Position numbers and translations under genes: made by a program
From: Candidatus Methanoperedens sp.
GTDB lineage: Archaea > Halobacteriota > Methanosarcinia > Methanosarcinales > Methanoperedenaceae
Direction: 5' to 3'
Assembly: GCA_012026795.1 (NCBI GenBank)
Contig: VEPM01000016.1
Location: 23,965 to 87,964 of the forward strand
Length of the DNA: 64,000 nucleotides
Notes under the pieces: model-generated
Told to the model about the DNA's origin: nothing
The model's input: the letters and a program-made list of their open reading frames with translations, nothing else
The model's database searches: none
In this document: one piece after another, positions 16,389 to 25,753 of the stretch
Layout: the number at the start of each line of letters is the position of its first letter
Position numbering within the stretch: the stretch's first letter is position 1

Positions 16389-16610
16389 TCAAGATATCCT
16401 TAAAATCCCTGGCAATTCATCACAACTGAAAATCCTGTTCATTGACCATCCTCTGATGCCACAATCGCTTTTCTCAACATCAGATTTGTATCCTTTGCAA
16501 TTTGATAGATCTCCTCTAGCATCAGTTAGTTTGATGATTGCATTGCTTTTATTCCAGCCAATATCTAATAATTTTTTATCCGAAATTCCATGAAATTTTG
16601 TTTGTTTCAT
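16389..16610 (-). CDS. small hypothetical protein
   Basis: This 73-residue frame begins MKQTKFHGISDKKLLDIGWN and ends three bases before the winged-helix gene. It contains three Cys and no recognised motif. Its position just ahead of the winged-helix gene suggests a shared transcript. It could also be a fragment of an older gene. Confidence 0.4.
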   Translation of the reverse strand: MKQTKFHGISDKKLLDIGWNKSNAIIKLTDARGDLSNCKGYKSDVEKSDCGIRGWSMNRIFSCDELPGILRIS

Positions 16611-17032
16611 ATTACGTACGTGTTATAGTACATAAGAATGATGATTTATAGCTTTCGCTTGCATCAAAAGGTGTAAATCTCTTAAGGCCTGAATGCAATT
16701 TTACATTTCGATTAAAATACCCCTATGATCATTCATGAGCGTAACTAAATCTTAGATATTCTCATACCATCCATGACACCCGATCTCTCCATGAAACAAC
16801 AATGCGGTAGCCAGGCACCATATCCTATAATAAAGTACCTTCTGAAGATTTGCCCTATTATCGCCCCATTTCAAAAATAAACAGAAAAAACAGCTCCGAT
16901 TTGCTCCATACTGTTCTGTTTTTTAAATGCTTGTTCTTTATATAATCTGGTTGATTCCGTAACGTAATTGCCCGATTTCTACCATAAATAAACAGACGAC
17001 CCTTCTTGTTTCTCCAGTTTTTCTTTTGATTT
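16611..17032. other. intergenic region between the small regulator genes and virB4
   Basis: No open frame of merit on either strand. It holds AT-rich stretches that may be promoters for the small minus-strand genes and the 3' untranslated region of the VirB4-type gene. I see no direct or inverted repeat that would mark an element end. Confidence 0.3.
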
Positions 17033-20000
17033 TCATGGATCTGCCTGTTTCAAGCTTGTTTCTCCAAGAAGTTCTTTAATCTTCTCATCCAGACGAGTGC
17101 CTCTTGTGATAACGATTTCATCGGTTTCTATTGCAAGCGCGACCTCTTTTACGCTGTGAGTATTCCCTACAAAAAACAGACGACCGTACTTGTTTTCACA
17201 GTTTTTTCTTTTCTCGGTCAAGATCTTCGGATCGTTGTACCCCGAAGTCTGGTACTCAAATGCTACCGGACCGTCTGGCAGCCAGGCAACTACGTCTGCA
17301 TTGTCATAATGATTAACCTCAACCTTGATGTTTCGTTCAATGAAATACGCTGCTATCTGAATGACACTCAAATAGTGCTCTTTACTCTGGTTAAGGATGA
17401 GTTCATGATTTATATTCTCCTTTTCAATGTATGCAAAAGCTCTCCCATTTCCGACTGCCCTTTGAGTCCATTCCACCAGCCTCTCTTTACGGAGAATTGT
17501 TGTATCGCCATTTATCCAGTCAGACATAATTACACCCTGCTCTTTTGCAAACGATTCAAGATCAGGGTGAACAAAGGTGTAGGCAACCTGCCGCTTTTGT
17601 TTTCCGAACAGGATCTGCGCCTCAAGATCAGATGCTACCCTTTGCATATGATAGGTAGTTGCGTAAGGGTATCCCACGGATACAGCGCACATGCCAGGCC
17701 TGGAGCAGGATAACAAGAACTGTGCATCGTTATTCGATAACTTGAAAAATTTCACCACATCGTCAATGCTTTTTCCGATATTCAGTCCATATACCTCAGA
17801 AATAAAGATGTTCGCTCTTAACTCAGGACCTATGCTTGAAAGATCGGATAGCTGCTGAGACCCGATTATTATCCGAACTCCGAAACTCCCCGCCTGTTTT
17901 AGCATTCGCGAGAACTCATCCTGCAACCTCGCGTTCTTCAGGAACACGCCTGCTTCATCGATCATGATCGTGGTCTTTCTCTTTGAGTTTATGTTGAATC
18001 GCAGGGCAAGGATGGCAGTGAGAAGATAATTCATAGCTTCCTGCGTATCCTGGGGAATGGCTGAGAGGTCTATCACGGTATATTGCTTTGTCAGGTCAAC
18101 GTTGGTGGGATTTGAAAGCCATCTCAGTGTATTCCTGAGAGAGGATGTCCTGCTATACACCGCTTCAATGGTAGCATCTGATCTGTATTTCTTTTTATCC
18201 CTCTCCCAGATATCATATAGATCAAGAAAGGTCGGTTGTTTTTCCTGTTTCCATGTTTTCCTGTCTTCTGGAATAATTCCGAACTTTGCATAGAGCTCTA
18301 CCAGAGTCTCGCCTATGTATGATATCTGTTTGTGGGTTCTGTCCCCTCCTGTCAACAGATTCAGGAAAAACTTAACGGTATTTAAGTGTTCATAGAACTT
18401 CGAGATAGGATCGAACGACACATTCTCATTAAAAATAATCTCAAGTGGATTGATATTATAACACGTCTTTCCGTCAGGCTGCCTTCCAAGGTTAATGATC
18501 TGGCTCACGTCACTGAAATACTCTGCTACTGCCAGATAATTTGTTGTCGAATCTGGCTTGTTTGTTATGTAGATGGCATCGTCCCCGTTCAGGATCGTCC
18601 TGATCCCAGTAATTGCCATGGCTGTGGTCTTGCCTGACCTTGTCGGACCGATCATCAAAGTATGGCTTGCTCCAAGCTTATCAAGGTCTATTATTATCTC
18701 CTGGTTCGTATGAATGTCATTCCCGAAATAAACTCCATAAGACGAGACCATATTGTTCGGGCCGTTCACAAGAGGCGTGATCCTTGAAATACCGGAAGTA
18801 GGAAGCCAGACTGAGATCTTCTCATCGTAGTAGGGTAAGAACTGAGTGCATTGTATTGTCTCCAGAATCCTGCCGTTAGGCACGCGGTTCATAATGTTAT
18901 TCGCACTCAGGATGGCCCGTACTTTGGAGATCCCTGCAAGCAGTGATGTGTATGAATGAGAAAAGACTGTAATAATGAAGTTAATATCGAACATGCTCTC
19001 CTTCCCATCCTTTATCTGGGCATACAATGCCCTCAGGTCTTCCTGGTCAAGCCCCATATCAAAGCGTGCAGTCTGGTTATTCTGGAGCGATTCCTCATTT
19101 CCTTTGATTGTGTTCATCGCTCTTTTGATCTCAGTTAATGCCCTGGGAGAATCTATCGGGTATATGCTCTGGTCTATCCTGATCACATGCTCTTCGCTTG
19201 CGGACAGCCTGTAAATTTGAGTCAGTATTTCAGGTGAAAGCGTGGGTGGAAATCCGCTTACTCCTCCAACAGGTATCCCCACGATTATGCAGGAAATGTA
19301 CTCTGTATTGTTGACAAGAAGATGGTCCCTGTTATCCACGATCGAGCCCTGCATTATCTGGCGAAGCGTATTTTTCCAGATCGCCTTCTCTCCATAGAGC
19401 GCAGGAGTCCTGTTAGATTGCACCTGATAGCTTGTATTATCATTTGCAAAGATATTGTAGATCTTATTCCTCTGTGTTATTACCGCTGACATGGTGTGGG
19501 CTGCCTGTAATCTGTTCAGCACACCGGGCAGCAGAGTCATCATAAGCGTCTCTATTTCACTGGGATTAGATACCACTCCAATGAAAATTTTTACATCCCA
19601 GTTTGTGGTCTTTGGTGTTCTTGAAGATAGATCATGCAGAGAATATAGCAGAGCCTTTTCATTATGCGACCTTGGTTCGTTTACCTGCTCCATTATCATT
19701 CTTTCCACGGGATTCAAATAAGGTATCTGGGAACTTGCCCGTACTTTTATCAGTGTCTTTGGTTGTATCGAATTCAGGAATCCACTTATCCTTGTTATAT
19801 TTAGCGCCAGTTCCTCGTCATCAAGCCAGCGAGTATCGCATCCCAGGATCACTCCGAATCTGTTGTCCCCGAAGTCTACAACTCCTGTTTTTGAAATATT
19901 TTTTATGCTGAATCGATACAGCTGGGAGACCTGTTTATCCGGGCTTGAGATGCTTGAATATCTATCCAAGCCTTTTAACTTCCTGATCTTATGAGCGAAA

Positions 20001-20260
20001 ATTATCTTTGATTCTACCAGTATTTCATGAGTTCTTGCGTATTTATAATAGAGTCCCCATATTATCAACAGGGCTATGGAATTCAGTACAAGTCCTGATA
20101 TTCCTTCTCCCGTTCCGATTACTATTGTGGTCAGAATAGCGCATACCAGCATCACTTTTACCTGATCCCAGGATAATTCCAGAGGCCCAAGCTGCAGCTT
20201 CTCAACAATGAACCTGGGTGGTAAAGGAACGATTATTTTATGGGACTGTTGGTCATTCAT
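17033..20260 (-). CDS. VirB4-like conjugation ATPase with C-terminal nuclease-like domain
   Basis: The order is: two membrane helices in the first ~80 residues (PrgI/VirB3-like), a CagE/VirB4 N-terminal domain, and a HerA/FtsK-type ATPase with Walker A GPTRSGKTT near residue 540 and Walker B TIMIDEAG near residue 765. After the ATPase a further ~130 residues contain ADVVAWLPDGPVAFEYQTSG near residue 1000 and RLFFVGNT, which resembles the core of PD-(D/E)XK nucleases (Asp, then Glu-x-Gln). VirB4 enzymes power assembly of type IV secretion machines. At 1075 aa it is longer than usual VirB4 proteins because of this tail. The next genes upstream are VirB6- and VirB2-like. Confidence 0.82.
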   Translation of the reverse strand: MNDQQSHKIIVPLPPRFIVEKLQLGPLELSWDQVKVMLVCAILTTIVIGTGEGISGLVLNSIALLIIWGLYYKYARTHEILVESKIIFAHKIRKLKGLDRYSSISSPDKQVSQLYRFSIKNISKTGVVDFGDNRFGVILGCDTRWLDDEELALNITRISGFLNSIQPKTLIKVRASSQIPYLNPVERMIMEQVNEPRSHNEKALLYSLHDLSSRTPKTTNWDVKIFIGVVSNPSEIETLMMTLLPGVLNRLQAAHTMSAVITQRNKIYNIFANDNTSYQVQSNRTPALYGEKAIWKNTLRQIMQGSIVDNRDHLLVNNTEYISCIIVGIPVGGVSGFPPTLSPEILTQIYRLSASEEHVIRIDQSIYPIDSPRALTEIKRAMNTIKGNEESLQNNQTARFDMGLDQEDLRALYAQIKDGKESMFDINFIITVFSHSYTSLLAGISKVRAILSANNIMNRVPNGRILETIQCTQFLPYYDEKISVWLPTSGISRITPLVNGPNNMVSSYGVYFGNDIHTNQEIIIDLDKLGASHTLMIGPTRSGKTTAMAITGIRTILNGDDAIYITNKPDSTTNYLAVAEYFSDVSQIINLGRQPDGKTCYNINPLEIIFNENVSFDPISKFYEHLNTVKFFLNLLTGGDRTHKQISYIGETLVELYAKFGIIPEDRKTWKQEKQPTFLDLYDIWERDKKKYRSDATIEAVYSRTSSLRNTLRWLSNPTNVDLTKQYTVIDLSAIPQDTQEAMNYLLTAILALRFNINSKRKTTIMIDEAGVFLKNARLQDEFSRMLKQAGSFGVRIIIGSQQLSDLSSIGPELRANIFISEVYGLNIGKSIDDVVKFFKLSNNDAQFLLSCSRPGMCAVSVGYPYATTYHMQRVASDLEAQILFGKQKRQVAYTFVHPDLESFAKEQGVIMSDWINGDTTILRKERLVEWTQRAVGNGRAFAYIEKENINHELILNQSKEHYLSVIQIAAYFIERNIKVEVNHYDNADVVAWLPDGPVAFEYQTSGYNDPKILTEKRKNCENKYGRLFFVGNTHSVKEVALAIETDEIVITRGTRLDEKIKELLGETSLKQADP

Positions 20261-20287
20261 TCTAATACACTTCCTTTTTTAGTAGGA

Positions 20288-21196
20288 TCACTTTCCCTTT
20301 GCAAACAGAAATTTACCGACTATCAGATACTTTATTTGATTTCCAAAACTGGCTAATAACGGATACAATACGCACGCCACTCCTGCCAATATTGCTCCAG
20401 ATGAGACTACGTAATAAAGCAATAGTGATTCATTCAATGGATATGGCAGTCCGCTCATTAATCCTGTTCCTCCTAACAATATCAGGCACATGAGGAACCT
20501 TGAAAACAGCATCACTGCTCCGTATGAGAAAAGCATCATTGCAAATTGTCTTGTCCAGGGGAATAAACCCGCAGCTGCTAATAAAAGAAAATATGCAGAT
20601 ATGATCCCCACAACCAGATATCTGTAATAAAATATTATCATTAAACTGATGAAACTCAACGCTCTAAAAAGATATGCCAGTGAGTTGTCAGGGGAATATG
20701 AAACGAAATTCATTGACTCTAAAAATGCTGATTTTGCAAGTATTGATTCCAGGGAGAATATCCACTGTAATCCGTACAGGTAGAATGCCCATATCAAAGG
20801 AGCGATTATGGCTATCTCGAAATATTTATTTCTCCAGCTTCCGAAAACATTCCCCATTGTATCGAAACTTGCTGACTCTTTCATCACAGCAATCCCTCCT
20901 GCCAGTAGGAATATTGTGTAAAACACGAAATACCAGAATGCTGTGAAATTCTTCATTCTCTTCACCATTGGATTTGATAAGAAATCGTTGTTATCTGCCA
21001 TCATGGTTGAAACTGCTGGCTGTACGTTGGAATTATTTAAACCCATCATATTATACAAGTTATCTGCCTGCGATTCCAGTATCCTGTCAAATCCTTTTGA
21101 TATAACGTTAGGTAGAAGCTCTTCCAGGTCGAATGAAGCTGCTGCTGGCTGAACCAGGATCAGGCACAAAACCATGAATAATATAACTCGTTTCAT
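20288..21196 (-). CDS. VirB6/TrbL-like polytopic membrane protein
   Basis: A signal-like N-terminus (LILVQPAAASFDLEELLPNV) leads an extracellular segment and then about six membrane helices from residue ~85 to the end. Such proteins next to a VirB4 ATPase form the inner-membrane channel of type IV secretion systems. It overlaps the upstream gene by 4 bp and lies 27 bp before virB4, so it belongs to the same operon. Sequence families here are poorly conserved, so the assignment rests on topology and neighbourhood. Confidence 0.6.
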   Translation of the reverse strand: MKRVILFMVLCLILVQPAAASFDLEELLPNVISKGFDRILESQADNLYNMMGLNNSNVQPAVSTMMADNNDFLSNPMVKRMKNFTAFWYFVFYTIFLLAGGIAVMKESASFDTMGNVFGSWRNKYFEIAIIAPLIWAFYLYGLQWIFSLESILAKSAFLESMNFVSYSPDNSLAYLFRALSFISLMIIFYYRYLVVGIISAYFLLLAAAGLFPWTRQFAMMLFSYGAVMLFSRFLMCLILLGGTGLMSGLPYPLNESLLLYYVVSSGAILAGVACVLYPLLASFGNQIKYLIVGKFLFAKGK

Positions 21197-22089
21197 TTTT
21201 GCCTCGATGATCTATACATTATGTAAATTCCTGACAAAAATATCAAAACTACATAAATTATGTAACCAATTGCCGGGTTTATGCTTGTGGATTTATTCTG
21301 ATGATAAACGGCATATTCACTAAAATTGTAATCTGGCGCTCTTCCGAAAGGTGTCCACAGGAACACTGAAATTATAGTCCCATTATCCATTATCGTGTCG
21401 TCGCCCTGATGATATATTCCATTTCCAGTCTTTCTCCATACCGAGAACGGCGTGACGTTCATGTAGGGAATACCTTTGCTGGTAAACTCGACCATCCCTA
21501 TGTTCAGTAAATGTTCCACAGAGCCGCTTTGCGTAGTTATATTGAAAAATATTATCGAATCGTTAAGACCTGTAAAGTGTATCAGGCTCACAGGATGAAA
21601 ACCGGGGAACCGTTCTATTGTCATGTTTTGTGGGCCTGGATATGTGAATTGGGGTGGAGAAATCTCCGAATCAATCCAGTCATGAGTTTCTGTGAAATGA
21701 CCGCTTATCCAGCATCCGTCATTATCGCAGGAGACAGTATCCCATTTCAGGACCGCATGCAGGGTAGCAATAATGTTTGACCCGACCTGTTTAACAGATA
21801 TGCTTTGAGTCAGTTCTGTGTTGACTCCAGATGGTTGGATCCATATCCTGGCATCTCCTCTTACTACTGCATTTGCAACAGGGTCATCGTGGATATAGAG
21901 TATGCCGCTGATATTTGCCATGTTCTGGAAGCCCACAATGTCAACCCAGCCCTGTAAATGATCCGTAGTGGTCATTTCTATATCCGGACGCAATTCTGAT
22001 TCGTTGTATAGAGGAAGTCCGGAAACATCAGTAATATAGGTATTATTCAATTCTTCCAACACCCCTGCACTTACTGGATGGAATGACAT
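21193..22089 (-). CDS. membrane-anchored extracellular protein of the T4SS-like operon
   Basis: The protein has a long extracellular region with a Cys pair (SCDNDGCWISGH) and ends in one transmembrane helix (IGYIIYVVLIFLSGIYIMYR). There is no clear N-terminal signal at the called start, and a start further upstream is blocked by the previous gene's end. No family is recognised. Its overlap with the VirB6-like gene suggests a structural part of the apparatus facing outward. Confidence 0.55.
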   Translation of the reverse strand: MSFHPVSAGVLEELNNTYITDVSGLPLYNESELRPDIEMTTTDHLQGWVDIVGFQNMANISGILYIHDDPVANAVVRGDARIWIQPSGVNTELTQSISVKQVGSNIIATLHAVLKWDTVSCDNDGCWISGHFTETHDWIDSEISPPQFTYPGPQNMTIERFPGFHPVSLIHFTGLNDSIIFFNITTQSGSVEHLLNIGMVEFTSKGIPYMNVTPFSVWRKTGNGIYHQGDDTIMDNGTIISVFLWTPFGRAPDYNFSEYAVYHQNKSTSINPAIGYIIYVVLIFLSGIYIMYRSSRQK

Positions 22090-22106
22090 TGAAAAAAGGA
22101 AGGCAG

Positions 22107-22463
22107 TTAATACCAGCCAAAGAACCGTGTTCCAATTTTTATAAGTAATACTATTGCCACCAGTGCATAAAGGACTTGCAATAACGAATTCTGTGCGTGA
22201 GACCGTTCCCTTGGGTCTCCCATGGTCGTTGAATGTGCCATGATCCCGACACCGGCTTTCCCGGTAAATATCGCATAAGCCACTATAGTTACCACCGCGA
22301 GGGCACCAAGCACAAAGTTAAGTAATTCCTGTACATCCGCTCCCTGCTGTTCAAGCCAGGCGCGTCCCATGCCAGGTTTCATTAAATCGCTGTCGTTACC
22401 CGCTGCCGATGCAAGCCCTCCCAGCATCATGAAGATTATAATACATATTACATATTTTTGCAT
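22107..22463 (-). CDS. VirB2-like small membrane protein (pilin candidate)
   Basis: This 118-residue protein has a signal peptide (IIIFMMLGGLASAAG) and two membrane helices (VLGALAVVTIVAYAIF and VLYALVAIVLLIKIG) separated by a short polar loop. The layout is that of VirB2/TrbC pilins. It is the first gene of the minus-strand operon. A TATA-like AAATATATAAAC lies about 30 bp upstream of its ATG. Confidence 0.55.
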   Translation of the reverse strand: MQKYVICIIIFMMLGGLASAAGNDSDLMKPGMGRAWLEQQGADVQELLNFVLGALAVVTIVAYAIFTGKAGVGIMAHSTTMGDPRERSHAQNSLLQVLYALVAIVLLIKIGTRFFGWY

Positions 22464-22557
22464 AAAACTATGTAATTACTTAATAGTTTATATATTTTGC
22501 TTTAAACTTGCATAAATAAGAAGATTTATATAAGTTCAGGCAAAATATACCGTAAAC
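22464..22557. promoter_or_regulatory. divergent promoter region
   Basis: The region carries a plus-strand TATA element (TTTATATAAG near 22528) about 25-30 bp before the ATG at 22558, which implies an almost leaderless transcript. On the minus strand AAATATATAAAC serves the VirB2-like gene. One regulator could act on both directions. Confidence 0.5.
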
Positions 22558-22755
22558 ATGGCTAAAGATGAAAAAAACTCAAAAGACGATATCAAATATA
22601 CCTTCGCGAAATACTACAGGAAACCTAACGGAAGCGCGAGCATCAATCTGCCTGTAGGATTCGATGTCGATCTTGCCCAGGGTGAGGAGCTTGCTGCTAA
22701 ATGGGATGGTAAAACGATTGTCCTTATTCCGCTTAAGAAGGTGAACTTTGAATAA
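22558..22755 (+). CDS. small AbrB-like protein
   Basis: The 65-residue product has a single strand-rich segment (FAKYYRKPNGSASINLPVGF followed by EELAAKWDGKTIVLIPL) that looks like one SpoVT/AbrB hairpin, with a charged N-terminus. Divergent orientation to the T4SS-like operon and a near-leaderless start suit a local regulator. The lipoprotein gene overlaps its 3' end by 8 bp. Confidence 0.5.
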   Translation: MAKDEKNSKDDIKYTFAKYYRKPNGSASINLPVGFDVDLAQGEELAAKWDGKTIVLIPLKKVNFE

Positions 22756-23077
22756 ATTTAAATTATTTGTAGCTGCGATGCTGCTTGGTTCCCTGTCCTC
22801 AGGGTGTGTAAGTGAGAATACATATATTGGCACCTACAAGCTTGATAAGACACCTTCTAAGACACTTGAGATCAGAGAAGATGGGACTTATCTCCTCATC
22901 CCGACAGATACTAAATTTACTCAAAAGGGTGTATATGCTAAACGCGGTTCTACGATAGAGGTAACCAATGCGTTAGGATTTACAAGCGTAATAAATATCA
23001 CGGATTATGGTCTTCTTGAAGACAATGGTGACAGGTGGATAAAAGTTACGCAGAAAAATAAATTAAATGAGGTTTAA
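22748..23077 (+). CDS. small exported lipoprotein
   Basis: A TTG start at 22748 inside the end of the previous gene gives MNKFKLFVAAML, then the lipobox SLSSGCVSE. The mature ~90 residues (YIGTYKLDKTPSKTLEIRED, GTYLLIPTDTKF) are beta-rich, like META or lipocalin-type lipoproteins. The overlap indicates translational coupling to the AbrB-like gene. The function is unknown. Confidence 0.6.
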   Translation: MNKFKLFVAAMLLGSLSSGCVSENTYIGTYKLDKTPSKTLEIREDGTYLLIPTDTKFTQKGVYAKRGSTIEVTNALGFTSVINITDYGLLEDNGDRWIKVTQKNKLNEV

Positions 23078-23080
23078 GAA

Positions 23081-24056
23081 ATGTTAATGGAAGAACTGAT
23101 GATATTTTCTATCATCTTGAAAAAGGAGCTTTTGCTTCCCATTTATTACACGAATGAGGACATTAGCTCAAGTTTTTACACTGCTCTGAAGAATACTCAA
23201 TCAACCTCAGAGAAGCTATGGATGGGGACTCGAAGGTGGCGAACTTTCGCGCAAGCCTATCCAGCAAAAGCTGGAATTAGTCAGAAAGCTGCAATATGAG
23301 AAGTTCAAAAGAATAGCAGAGGTAATCGGCAGAATAAGACGGCTTGCAGTTCACCAGTAGAAGACCGAACTGGCCCAGTCGCGGGATAAGATACATTCAG
23401 TTGGCAAGGGCAGTGATCTTTCAGGAGTGCTTTCAGCAGAACTTGTCCAGCTTCGCCATCCATTGTTGAAGTCGGAGTTCAAACGCAAGTTCATCGAGGG
23501 ATAGCTGATGCAGTATGAGCTTAAAGGCAATAAGAAGCAGGGCAAAGGGCCCATAATCGCCTGCTGCGATAACAGTGGATCGATGGCTGGAGATAGAGAG
23601 ATATGGAGCAAGGCTGTGATATTGACACTCCTTGAGATTGCCGTGATGCAGAAACGGAAGTTTGTCTGCATACACTTTGGCGGACCCCTTGATGAACTGA
23701 AGGTCATCGAGGTTGCAGCTGGCGATAAGAACATACTTATCAAAGCGGTTGAGATAGCAGAGTTTTTCCTAAATTCGGGTGGCACTGCTTTTGGGCCTGC
23801 GTTGAAAAAGGCTACTAAGGTGGTTGCATCGCAGGCGTATCAAAAGGCTGATGTTGTGTTCATTACAGATGGCCAGGATCCTGTTGCTCCAAAGTTTCTG
23901 GTTGAATTCCTTAATTCAAAGAAGCAACGGGAGTTCAGAGTGCTCAGTGTTCTTGTTCAGTCTCGCGATAACACAATCCTGAAAGAGTTCAGCGATGAGA
24001 TTGTCAAAGTGGATGAACTGCTGGATGCTGAGGCGGAAGGGCTGATGGAGATATGA
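23081..24056 (+). pseudogene. VWA-domain protein, frameshift and two in-frame TAG codons
   Basis: Joined reading gives a CoxE-like VWA protein: N-terminal part from ATG 23081, then YGWGLEGGELSRKP after adding one base near 23217, then KRIAEVIGRIRRLAVHQ-TAG-KTELAQ and KFIEG-TAG-LMQYELKG. The final domain has the metal-site motif DNSGSM, then a conserved Thr (SGGTAF) and VFITDGQDP. The TAG codons (near 23358 and 23502) fall where relatives usually have Lys or Gln. Such proteins normally work with a MoxR ATPase, which is absent here. It is most simply a pseudogene; TAG readthrough is the alternative. Confidence 0.75.
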
Positions 24057-24069
24057 AAGAGGAGGATAC

Positions 24070-24288
24070 GTGGATTCGATAAACGGATATGAATCAAAGA
24101 CTAGCAGCATGACTCCTAAAGTGCAGTCCGGTCAGGACATCATGGACAAATATACAAAAACCAATGCTGAGAGATCTGGAATTGTTAAAAGAAAAGTCCC
24201 TGCGCGTGTTCAAATAAAAAGAAGTCCTATATTTTTTGTAAATTTAAACCAAAACTCCCATGAAGAAAGAGAGCGTTTCTTTACTTAA
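24070..24288 (+). CDS. small hypothetical protein
   Basis: A good ribosome-binding site (GAGGAGG) lies before a GTG start at 24070. The 72-residue product is polar and basic without recognised motifs (TSSMTPKVQSGQDIMDKYTK). It follows the broken VWA gene by 13 bp and may be part of the same decaying unit. Confidence 0.4.
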   Translation: MDSINGYESKTSSMTPKVQSGQDIMDKYTKTNAERSGIVKRKVPARVQIKRSPIFFVNLNQNSHEERERFFT

Positions 24289-24378
24289 AACAATGTGAGT
24301 AGAATCTGGCTGTCACTTTATACCTGCATCTAAAAAGGATCGTAGCAAGAAAAGTACGGACTACAATAGAGGAAATGC

Positions 24379-24870
24379 ATGAACGATAAAATCACTTTTA
24401 CTACTACTCGAAGAAGACTCACTGAAATTCTAATGGGTCTGGTCTCATTATTTTTTGCTTCAGGAGCTATAGCTACAATATTAAAATATTTATGGCCGCA
24501 AACAGCAAAAGCTACTTTCAGTGAAGTAAAAATAGCTTTAGTGGATGAGGTTCCAACCGGAACTGCAAAAAAGTTTATGTTCAACGGCAAAGCGGCCGTC
24601 CTTTTAAAGATGCCTGCTGGCTTCAGAGCATTCGGAGCAGTATGCACGCACCTGGGGTGCATCGCTTACTGGAAGCCTGAAGAAAATGATATCTTTTGTC
24701 CTTGCCACTTAGGTAGGTTTGATCCCAACACAGGGGCAGTGATCTCAGGACCACCTCCATCTCCTTTGCCTGCTATTGATATTGATGTAAAAGAGGGGGC
24801 AGTGTATGCTCTCAAGTGGAATGATCCCGATTATGTGAGAACCATCTCATTCTATGCTGGGGCAGCATGA
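24379..24870 (+). CDS. Rieske iron-sulfur protein
   Basis: The two cluster-binding boxes are intact: CTHLGC and CPCHLGRFD, with two Cys and two His that hold a [2Fe-2S] cluster. An N-terminal twin-arginine-like start (TTRRRLTEIL) and one membrane helix place the cluster outside the membrane. Rieske subunits pass electrons from quinols (menaquinone or methanophenazine in archaea) to cytochromes. It overlaps the next gene, a four-cluster ferredoxin, by 4 bp. No cytochrome b gene is nearby, so this is an atypical Rieske complex. Confidence 0.9.
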   Translation: MNDKITFTTTRRRLTEILMGLVSLFFASGAIATILKYLWPQTAKATFSEVKIALVDEVPTGTAKKFMFNGKAAVLLKMPAGFRAFGAVCTHLGCIAYWKPEENDIFCPCHLGRFDPNTGAVISGPPPSPLPAIDIDVKEGAVYALKWNDPDYVRTISFYAGAA

Positions 24871-25694
24871 GGCGATATGTGAAAAATGAAATATCCAGGC
24901 GAGAATTTACTGAAATTGGATGTAAAATAATCATAGGAGCCACGGCTAGTATAGTTATCATCAAATCCCTTGTTAAAAACAGCATTGCTGCAGTTGACTT
25001 GCCTGATATAGAAAATTATGATTGGAATGAACATTACTGGAGCTTTGTGGTTGACAGCTATAAATGCATCGGCTGCGGCAGGTGTGCTTATGCATGCAAA
25101 CTTGAAAACCACGTTCCCTTTGATGAACCCTGGTATAGAACATGGGTTGAAAGATATCGTTTTAAGAAAGATGGAGAAACTAAAATTGATTCTCCGAATG
25201 GAGGTGTGGATGGATTTAATGATGATATTCCTGCTGAAGATATCAAAAAGGCATTTTATTTCCCCAAGTTATGTAATCATTGCGATAATCCACCATGCGT
25301 CCAGGTCTGTCCAGTAGGTGCCACGTATTTGACAAAAGATGGGGTTGTTCTTGTGGATTATGATTACTGTATTGGGTGCAGGTATTGCATAATGGCATGC
25401 CCATATGGTGCCAGATACTTTATGTCGGAAGGGAGCCTTCACTACAAACCTGATCCAAATTTGGGAGGCGGTGTTGCTGATAAATGTACCTGGTGCTATC
25501 ACAGGATTACCAGGGGTCTTTTGCCAGCTTGTGTCCAGGCATGTCCTGTCGGAGCCAGAGTATTCGGAGACCTGAAAGACCCTGATAGTGCAGTCAATAA
25601 AATACTAGATAAAGAGAGGATTAATGTTCTCAAACCTGATCTGGGAACAAAACCAAAGGTATATTATGTGGGATTGGACCGGGAAGTGAGGTGA
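24867..25694 (+). CDS. four-cluster ferredoxin subunit (NrfC/HybA type), Tat-exported
   Basis: A twin-arginine motif (SRREFTEIGCKI) is followed by four Cys-rich cluster sites: CIGCGRCAYACK, CNHCDNPPCVQVCP, CIGCRYCIMACP and CTWCYHRI...CVQACP. This is the layout of DmsB/NrfC/PsrB electron-transfer subunits of membrane oxidoreductases. Usually an NrfD-like membrane subunit follows, but here an insertion element begins 60 bp later. The 4-bp overlap with the Rieske gene shows they act together. Confidence 0.9.
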   Translation: MRRYVKNEISRREFTEIGCKIIIGATASIVIIKSLVKNSIAAVDLPDIENYDWNEHYWSFVVDSYKCIGCGRCAYACKLENHVPFDEPWYRTWVERYRFKKDGETKIDSPNGGVDGFNDDIPAEDIKKAFYFPKLCNHCDNPPCVQVCPVGATYLTKDGVVLVDYDYCIGCRYCIMACPYGARYFMSEGSLHYKPDPNLGGGVADKCTWCYHRITRGLLPACVQACPVGARVFGDLKDPDSAVNKILDKERINVLKPDLGTKPKVYYVGLDREVR

Positions 25695-25753
25695 GGTAGA
25701 ATTAATCATAATTCTTTTGATGCTGAAAAAAAAGATTAATAAAATTTGCAAAC

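Noticed and set aside
23081..24056. Pyrrolysine decoding as a general reassignment of TAG
   Set aside because: TAG ends ccmE (51379), the DsrE gene at 34537, the YHS gene at 60036 and the chrA frame at 63132, and the VWA gene also has a frameshift. Blanket reassignment is unlikely, although local readthrough is not excluded.
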